The notes under the pieces were generated by a model. The model made no database searches, had not been told where the DNA came from, and saw only the letters and a list, made by a program, of their open reading frames with translations. From Candidatus Cybelea tumulisoli (GTDB lineage: Bacteria; Vulcanimicrobiota; Vulcanimicrobiia; Vulcanimicrobiales; Vulcanimicrobiaceae), in assembly GCA_003167155.1 (NCBI GenBank), contig PMTY01000041.1, positions 1 to 36,278 on the forward strand: DNA of 36,278 nucleotides, written 5' to 3'. This document shows, one piece after another, positions 31,180 through 36,278 of the stretch. Position 1 is the first letter of the stretch, and each line of letters starts with the position of its first letter. The translations under genes were made by a program, and so were the position numbers.

Positions 31180-32397
31180 GTGAACGAGGCGCGGGTCGGC
31201 TGCTGCATCGTGGGTGGCGGTCCAGCCGGAATGATGGCCGGACTCCTTTTTGCGCGCGCGGGCGTCCGGACCGTTTTGCTCGAAAAGCACGCAGATTTTC
31301 TGCGCGACTTTCGCGGCGATACGATCCATCCGTCGACGCTCGACGTAATGGCGGAGCTGGGCATACTCGAAGCGTTCTTGAAACGCCCGCATCAAGAGGT
31401 CACCACTTTAGCGGGTAACCTCGGGGACCAGCTCGTTACCGTCGCGGATTTCACGCATCTTCCGACGCGCTGCAAGTTCGTCGCTTTTATGCCGCAATGG
31501 GACTTTCTCAACTTTCTTGCAGAAGAAGCCAAGCATTTCGGGACCTTCGATCTTCGAATGCGGGCAAACGCCAAGGAGTTGTTATGGGAAAACGGACGCG
31601 TGGCCGGCGTGCGTGCCCAGACTGCCAACGGCATGCTCGATATCCGCGCCGATCTCACGATTGGTGCCGATGGACGCGAATCGGTGGTGCGTAAGGAAGC
31701 CGACCTGGAGGTCGTCGAACTCGGTGCTCCGATGGACGTGCTGTGGCTGCGGCTGACCAAACGACCCGACGATCCGCATGAAACCTTCGGGTATATTCGC
31801 AACGGACGGATCATGGCGCTGATCGACCGCGCAGAGTATTGGCAGTGCGCGTACGTGATCCCGAAGGGAACCCTCGCGCAACTCCACGAGCGCGGATTGG
31901 GCGAGTTCCGCCGGCAGATCGGCGAGATCGTGCCGTTTCTGCACGATCGAGCGGACGAGTTGCAGACCTGGGACGACGTTAAGCTCTTGACGGTCCGCGT
32001 AAATCGCTTGCGGCGCTGGTACCGTCCCGGGCTGCTCTGCATCGGCGATGCCGCGCATGCCATGTCACCGATCGGCGGCGTCGGAATCAACCTCGCGATT
32101 CAAGATGCGGTTGCGGCATCGAACATGCTCGGCCCCAAGTTGCTCGATCAGACGCTTTCGATTCGCGATCTGCGCGCCGTTCAGCGCCGGCGTGAAATGG
32201 CGGCGAAGCTTACACAGGCGCTGCAGCTCTTCATTCAGAGCAAGGTCATCGGCAAGGTCCTTGCAAATGGGCGCGCGCCGCTGTTGCGCCGGTTGCCGGC
32301 CTTGCTCCGGTTGCTGCCGTTCCTGCCGCGTATCCCGGGGCATCTCGTGGGTTTGGGTTTCCGCCCCGAACACCTTAGCCGGAGCCGCTCTTCTTAA
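31180..32397 (+). CDS. FAD-dependent monooxygenase/oxidoreductase (PHBH/UbiH fold)
   Basis: The protein has 405 residues from GTG 31180. It shows the three signatures of group A flavoprotein hydroxylases: the dinucleotide motif IVGGGPAGMMAGLLFARAG (10-28), the DG motif IGADGRESVVR (161-171) and the GD motif LCIGDAAHAMSPIGGVGINL (286-305). It uses FAD, and probably NAD(P)H, to hydroxylate an aromatic or similar substrate in the cytoplasm. The substrate cannot be read. The C-terminal 60 residues are basic and hydrophobic (LLRRLPALLRLLPFLPRIPG), which suggests membrane association. It ends two bases before the cytochrome gene. Confidence 0.9.
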   Translation: MNEARVGCCIVGGGPAGMMAGLLFARAGVRTVLLEKHADFLRDFRGDTIHPSTLDVMAELGILEAFLKRPHQEVTTLAGNLGDQLVTVADFTHLPTRCKFVAFMPQWDFLNFLAEEAKHFGTFDLRMRANAKELLWENGRVAGVRAQTANGMLDIRADLTIGADGRESVVRKEADLEVVELGAPMDVLWLRLTKRPDDPHETFGYIRNGRIMALIDRAEYWQCAYVIPKGTLAQLHERGLGEFRRQIGEIVPFLHDRADELQTWDDVKLLTVRVNRLRRWYRPGLLCIGDAAHAMSPIGGVGINLAIQDAVAASNMLGPKLLDQTLSIRDLRAVQRRREMAAKLTQALQLFIQSKVIGKVLANGRAPLLRRLPALLRLLPFLPRIPGHLVGLGFRPEHLSRSRSS

Positions 32398-32399
32398 AG

Positions 32400-32933
32400 A
32401 TGGCACGTGCGGTCGTACTGGGAGTCGTCGCCACGCTCGTAGTCTTGGGGCTCGGCGCATATCTGGGAATCGAGGCGGGCTTGATGCCCGCCAATGCCGA
32501 CGGCAAGCCGTCGCGGCTGGAGCGCTGGGCGGCGCGAACGTCACTTCACGCGGCGCTGGCGCGCGAGGCGCCCAAGGCTCCTAACCCGCTGCCGCTCGAC
32601 GATGCCGGCTTGATCGCCGGAATCAAGTTGTACGTTACAAACTGCGCCGTCTGTCATGGCGCGTCGGACGGCCGGCCTTCCAACATCGCGCTAGGCCTCT
32701 ATCAAAAGCCCCCGCAACTGGCCAAAGACGGAGTCGAAGACGATCCCGACGGCGTGACCTATTGGAAGGTGGATCACGGCATCCGGTTGACGGGAATGCC
32801 GGGGTTCGGCAAGAGTCTCGACGACCGGATGCTGTGGCAACTGACGCTGTTCCTCAAACACATGAACGGCCTTCCGCCGGCGCCGCAGCGCGTTTGGAAA
32901 GCCGTCAAGAGCGAGGCGACAAGCGCGAGCTAG
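32400..32933 (+). CDS. membrane-anchored monohaem cytochrome c
   Basis: The 177-residue protein has an N-terminal membrane anchor (VVLGVVATLVVLGLGAYLGI) and one class I cytochrome c domain. CAVCH (Cys82, Cys85, His86) binds haem; TGMPGF supplies the axial Met133. The domain is exposed outside the cytoplasmic membrane and transfers electrons. The gene starts two bases after the FAD enzyme stop, so both are in one operon; because they sit on opposite sides of the membrane, direct electron exchange would need a quinone or membrane carrier. It converges with the secreted-protein gene at 32938. Confidence 0.92.
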   Translation: MARAVVLGVVATLVVLGLGAYLGIEAGLMPANADGKPSRLERWAARTSLHAALAREAPKAPNPLPLDDAGLIAGIKLYVTNCAVCHGASDGRPSNIALGLYQKPPQLAKDGVEDDPDGVTYWKVDHGIRLTGMPGFGKSLDDRMLWQLTLFLKHMNGLPPAPQRVWKAVKSEATSAS

Positions 32934-32937
32934 GGAA

Positions 32938-33450
32938 TCAGGGCGTCGGTTCTGGGGCCGTGGCCGGCGTCGCGTTGAAGATGTATTGATCGTCGGAGGT
33001 TGGCTGCGGATTCGGGAACTGAGTCTGCAGCGCCATGCCCGAGAGCACGGCGGCCGCCTCCGGATAGACCTGACCGCGGAACGAACCGTCGCTGTTCACG
33101 GTGCCGACGACGTGCAGCTTCCCTTCGGGACCGGCGTCCAGTCCGAGATCGATGCTGGAGGGACCGATGTCCAGCCACATGTAACTTCCGTCGCGGCCCC
33201 CCACGACCGGAATGTACAGCTTGTAAAAGGAAGTGTGATAATAGCCCCTGATGTTACCTGCGGGAAAGAGCTCGAGATCGAGCTTGCCCGAAATCGGGTA
33301 CTGCGACCCGTAGACCTGCGTGATGGCCGTTGTGTAATGGAGTTGCGTTGCCGAACCCGTTGCTTGAGCCGACGCCGCGTTCGGCGTCCCAAGCAAGGTC
33401 GCGCCTACAAGCGCCATGCAGCTCACCAGCCGTCCCAAAGACCGTACCAT
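32938..33450 (-). CDS. secreted protein of unknown function
   Basis: The 170-residue protein has a signal peptide (LVSCMALVGATLLGTPNAASA) and starts at ATG 33450 after GGGAGGAGT. The mature part is beta-rich with YPISGKLDLELFPAGNIRGY, GSYMWLDIGPSSIDLGLDAG and HVVGTVNSDGSFRGQVYPEA, and ends in a Pro/Thr-rich tail. The Gly-Asn-x-x-Gly-Tyr/Phe patterns suggest a small beta-barrel or calycin-like fold, but no family was recognised. It lies between the cytochrome gene (four bases, convergent) and the Crp-type regulator (57 bp, divergent). Confidence 0.75.
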   Translation of the reverse strand: MVRSLGRLVSCMALVGATLLGTPNAASAQATGSATQLHYTTAITQVYGSQYPISGKLDLELFPAGNIRGYYHTSFYKLYIPVVGGRDGSYMWLDIGPSSIDLGLDAGPEGKLHVVGTVNSDGSFRGQVYPEAAAVLSGMALQTQFPNPQPTSDDQYIFNATPATAPEPTP

Positions 33451-33506
33451 TCTTACTCCTCCCGGTTGATCGTCTCAGGGAGTAGAGCGCTTACCCCGGC
33501 GAGAAC

Positions 33507-34454
33507 GTGACGGGCGTGGCACAACCTGCGGAAATTGATCTGCGGACTTTCCCGGCGTGGGAACGCCCCGACCAGGTCCGCAAAGCTCTCGACCGTCTCC
33601 CGACGGGAAGCTCGCTGACCCTCATTACCGAGAACGAACCGCGAGCGTTGTCCTCGCGCATCAGTCAGGAGCGGCCGGATCGTTTTGTCATGGAAGCCCG
33701 CCGCATTGCCAGCCGGATGTGGCATCTGCGTCTCACCCCTCGCGCGGGGGAAGAGACCGATCGTAACTCGGCCGCCCATCATATCAGCCGATGTTCGGCG
33801 TTCGCCGGGCTGGACGCCGAGGTTCGACAAGAGCTCGTCGCGGCCGCCGTTTGGCAAACCGGACGTCGCGGACAGACGCTGGTTGCCGAGAACGCCGATT
33901 GGCCGTTCATGGGCATGGTGACCGAAGGTATCGTGGCGCGCGCCAACGGCGGCGGGCGCGAACGCGAGCGCATTCTGTATGAAATTTTCCCGTACGAGGT
34001 CTTTGGCGTCGCCGAGTATTTCGATCGCGGTCTGAAGATGGCGCGGATCTCGGTCTTCTCGAAGTCGGCGCACGTCCTCAAGTTGCCGTGGGAGGCCGTT
34101 TCACGCGTTGCGGCGCGCTATCCGGTCCTGACCAATGCGCTGGCCATCGTTTTGGCGCAGCGGGTTCGCCTGCTGGCCGATGCGCTCAGCGTACAAGGAT
34201 CGCTTCCGATTCTCGGCCGTATCGCGAAGGTGCTGCTTCCGTACGCGATGCACGAGCGCGGACTCGTGCCGGCCTCCGCGTCTTTGTCGACCATAACGCA
34301 ATCGCAGATCGCGGCGGCCGGCGGTACGGTGAAGGAAGTGGCAGCTCGCGCGATTGCGGAGCTGGAGTTTCGCAACGCGTTACGCCGCGAGCACGGACAT
34401 ATCCGATATCTCGATCGCGAAGTTCTTTTGGAACTGATCCGCGACGTCTCTTAA
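33507..34454 (+). CDS. DUF2249 - Crp/Fnr-type fusion regulator
   Basis: The protein has 315 residues from GTG 33507. Residues about 8-76 match DUF2249 (EIDLRTFPAWERPDQVRKAL, then SSLTLITENEPRALSSRIS and MWHLRLTPR). Residues about 88-205 are a cNMP-binding-type beta-barrel (CSAFAGLDAEVRQELVAAAV, GRRGQTLVAENADWPFMGMV), without cysteines suited to an Fe-S cluster. A C-terminal winged helix follows (STITQSQIAAAGGTVKEVAA, residues about 265-285, recognition helix). DUF2249 occurs in redox/nitric-oxide-related proteins, so the fusion may sense such a signal; the ligand is unknown. It converges with serS, overlapping by four bases. Confidence 0.85.
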   Translation: MTGVAQPAEIDLRTFPAWERPDQVRKALDRLPTGSSLTLITENEPRALSSRISQERPDRFVMEARRIASRMWHLRLTPRAGEETDRNSAAHHISRCSAFAGLDAEVRQELVAAAVWQTGRRGQTLVAENADWPFMGMVTEGIVARANGGGRERERILYEIFPYEVFGVAEYFDRGLKMARISVFSKSAHVLKLPWEAVSRVAARYPVLTNALAIVLAQRVRLLADALSVQGSLPILGRIAKVLLPYAMHERGLVPASASLSTITQSQIAAAGGTVKEVAARAIAELEFRNALRREHGHIRYLDREVLLELIRDVS

Positions 34455-35752
34455 GCCGGGATTCGGTCGAAACCGGCGTACGGCCGCAGCACCTCAGGCA
34501 CCGTAACCGTGCCGTCGCGCTCCTGATAGTTTTCTAGAATCGCGATGAGCGTTCGACCGATTGCCAGGGCCGAGCCGTTGAGCGTGTGGACGAACCCCGG
34601 TTTCGCACCGGGCTCGCGCCGAAAGCGTATCGCAGCGCGGCGCGCTTGGAAATCCGTGCAGTTGGAGCACGAGCTGATCTCACGATAGGCGTTATTGCTC
34701 GGAACCCAGACCTCGATATCGTACGTCTTGGCCGCGTTAAAACCGATATCGCCGGCGCAGAGCGCGACCACGCGGTGCGGCAGCTCGAGCTCCGCGAGCA
34801 GCGCTTCGGAATCGCGCGTTAGATTCTCGAGCGCTTCGAAGGAAGTTTCGGGCGCGGTCAACCAGACCAGCTCGACCTTTTCGAACTGATGCTGTCGCAT
34901 CAGGCCGCGGGTATCTTTACCCGCCGCGCCGGCCTCCTTGCGAAAGCACGGCGTGTGCGCGACGTACTTCTGCGGCAGCTCCGAGAACTCCAGAATCTCC
35001 CCGCCGCGCAGCGCCGTCAGTGGAACCTCCGCCGTCGGAATCATAAAAAGGCCGGCATCGCGATCCTCAAACATGGCGTCGGCGAACTTGCTCAACTGCC
35101 CGGTCGACCACATCGTTGCACGCGAGACGAGCAATGGCGGCGCGATCTCGAGATAGCCGCGTTCGCGCGCGCGATCGAGAAAGAACGCGGCGAGCGCCCG
35201 CGACAGGCGCGCGCCGGCGCCGGCCAGCACGGCAAACCGGCTGCCCGAGAGTTTTGCGGCTCGCGTGAAATCCAGAATGCCGAGCTGTTCGCCGATCTCC
35301 CAGTGTGGTTTCGCGGCGAAATCGAAATCGCGCGGCGTTCCCCAGCGTCGCAGCTCGAGGTTGGATGCCTCGTCGGAACCGTCGGGGACGGAATCGTCGA
35401 GAAGATTCGGAGTCTGTTCGAGCAGCGCTCGCAGCGGCGAGCGTTCGCCGGAAGCCGAGAGCGCGCGAGCTCGTTCTTCCATTGCAGCGATCTCTGTGGA
35501 GAGCGCATCGATCTTCGGCCGCACCTCGCGCGCCGCGGCGGCTTTGTCGTCTGCCTGCCCGATGGTCGCCGACAGGCGGTTCTTTTCTGCCTTCGCCTTT
35601 TCTGCTGCAGTCAGTGCCGAGCGGTACTCCTCGTCGCAGCGCAGAAACTCGTCGACGATCGACGGATCGGCCCCGCGGCGAGAGAGTGAGCGTCGCACGC
35701 GGTCGGGATCGCGTCGAACCAGAGCAATATCGAGCATGGAGAAGCGCGCCAT
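34451..35752 (-). CDS. serS: seryl-tRNA synthetase
   Basis: The protein has 433 residues, full length. The N-terminal arm is a long antiparallel coiled coil (about 30-105) that binds the tRNA long variable arm. The class II core follows: TAEVPLT (240-246), motif 2 PCFRKEAGAAGKDTRGLMRQ (268-287) with the serine-site neighbours HQFEKVEL, and motif 3 NGSALAIGRTLIAILENYQE near the C-terminus. It charges tRNA-Ser (and tRNA-Sec) with serine. ATG 35752 is used; ATG 35737 (MLDIALVRRDPDRV) is the commoner family start and may be the real one. No Shine-Dalgarno is seen at either. Confidence 0.97.
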   Translation of the reverse strand: MARFSMLDIALVRRDPDRVRRSLSRRGADPSIVDEFLRCDEEYRSALTAAEKAKAEKNRLSATIGQADDKAAAAREVRPKIDALSTEIAAMEERARALSASGERSPLRALLEQTPNLLDDSVPDGSDEASNLELRRWGTPRDFDFAAKPHWEIGEQLGILDFTRAAKLSGSRFAVLAGAGARLSRALAAFFLDRARERGYLEIAPPLLVSRATMWSTGQLSKFADAMFEDRDAGLFMIPTAEVPLTALRGGEILEFSELPQKYVAHTPCFRKEAGAAGKDTRGLMRQHQFEKVELVWLTAPETSFEALENLTRDSEALLAELELPHRVVALCAGDIGFNAAKTYDIEVWVPSNNAYREISSCSNCTDFQARRAAIRFRREPGAKPGFVHTLNGSALAIGRTLIAILENYQERDGTVTVPEVLRPYAGFDRIPA

Positions 35753-35792
35753 TAACCAGTCCGTAAATCCAGTCCTACCAACGGTTGGATTT

Positions 35793-36278
35793 GTGCCGGA
35801 GAGGCTGCTCGCGCCGCAACAGGCGATCGTGGCATTTTTCGCGCGCGCGCGGCTGCGGCCGCCGGAAACCGAGATGGTGACGCTCGACGATGCGTTTGGT
35901 CGCGTTCTCGCGCAAAGCGCGGTTGCCGGCGAAGATTATCCCAATGGCGCGCGTTCGCTGATGGACGGTTTTGCGGTGCAGTCGCAGTTCGTGCCGGGTG
36001 ATCTCGAGATCGTCGCCGGCGTGGTGATGGGCGCCGCGACGACGATCGCGCTGGCGCCGGCTATGGCGATGCCGATTCCCACGGGCGGCCTCCTTCCGCC
36101 GGGCGCCGATGCGGTGGTGCCGATCGAAGACGTGCGCGTCGACGGAAACCGGCTGCGCGTCGAAGCCCTAATCGAGCCTGGGTTAAATGTTGCGCAATGC
36201 GGTGCCGATATGCGTCGCGGCGAGACGATTGTGAAGCCTGGACGCCGCATCCGTGCGGGAGAGGCCGGCGTCCTTGCC
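35793..36278 (+). CDS. moeA: molybdopterin molybdenumtransferase MoeA, 5' part (runs off the window)
   Basis: The frame is open to the last base. GTG 35793 (VPERLLAPQQAIVAFF) is preferred; ATG 35736 would overlap serS by 17 bp. The visible 162 residues show MoeA features: LDDAFGRVLAQSAVAGEDYP, the substrate loop RSLMDGFAV, PIPTGGLLPPGADAVVPIED and GADMRRGETIVKPGRRIR. MoeA inserts molybdate into adenylylated molybdopterin in molybdenum cofactor synthesis. The N-terminal sequence of the gene shares its start region with the divergent serS. The catalytic C-terminal MoCF domain lies outside the window. Confidence 0.93.
   Translation, partial: MPERLLAPQQAIVAFFARARLRPPETEMVTLDDAFGRVLAQSAVAGEDYPNGARSLMDGFAVQSQFVPGDLEIVAGVVMGAATTIALAPAMAMPIPTGGLLPPGADAVVPIEDVRVDGNRLRVEALIEPGLNVAQCGADMRRGETIVKPGRRIRAGEAGVLA

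Overview
The window is a high-G+C bacterial chromosome segment, predominantly core genome with an accessory block in its right half. Three things point to the candidate phylum Eremiobacterota (WPS-2) or a close relative, by inference only: short lipoprotein starts of the type ...ACGGSQP(P/M)TGAP, Gly-rich secreted paralogues, and the gene mix. No rRNA, tRNA or CRISPR array was seen, so the assignment rests on protein style.

Left core region (1-21.1 kb). It opens with the tail of a Gly-rich secreted protein, then a tight DUF1326 / DUF2182 / beta-hydroxyacid-dehydrogenase operon. Next come a PDZ-multi-TM-GAF membrane sensor-like protein, a rhodanese, and a PerR-like repressor divergent from katG with a dyad between them. 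A GNAT acetyltransferase and a class-C-beta-lactamase-type serine hydrolase overlap, and divergent from them lies a homologue that has lost its catalytic residues. A GntR regulator is translationally coupled to a membrane protein and has a palindromic operator upstream. Further on are a phosphoesterase lipoprotein, a Tat-exported epoxide-hydrolase-like protein, a His-rich peptide, a HerA-like ATPase, a PLP threonine/serine dehydratase, a PBP4-type DacB, and a fusion of a multicopper oxidase to a ZIP metal permease.

Accessory block (about 21.12-29.7 kb). It holds unknown small membrane and secreted proteins, one intact SWIM-domain DDE transposase and two decayed relatives, a small zinc-ribbon protein, and two lipoproteins. 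Four loci (A 21121, B 23956, C 25031, D 28668) carry a previously unfamiliar repeat family: units of about 20 nt arranged head-to-head into long palindromes, with a GAGCAGC heptamer at the centre. A begins exactly in the palindrome centre at the edge of core DNA. C truncates a transposase copy. C and D are inverted relative to each other and enclose about 3.5 kb. This looks like a modular, repeat-bounded accessory locus.

Right region (29.7-36.3 kb). A structured leader and a 28-residue membrane peptide precede a Flp-type (type IVb) pilin with a strong terminator. An operon follows with a small protein, an FAD monooxygenase-like enzyme and a membrane-anchored cytochrome c. After it come a secreted protein, a DUF2249-Crp/Fnr fusion regulator, seryl-tRNA synthetase and the start of moeA.

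The most interesting items are the MCO-ZIP fusion coupled to dacB, the palindromic repeat family, the active/inactive serine-hydrolase pair, and the pilin locus with its mini-protein and leader. Several real small genes (zinc ribbon, Flp pilin, 28-aa peptide) are shorter than 60 codons.
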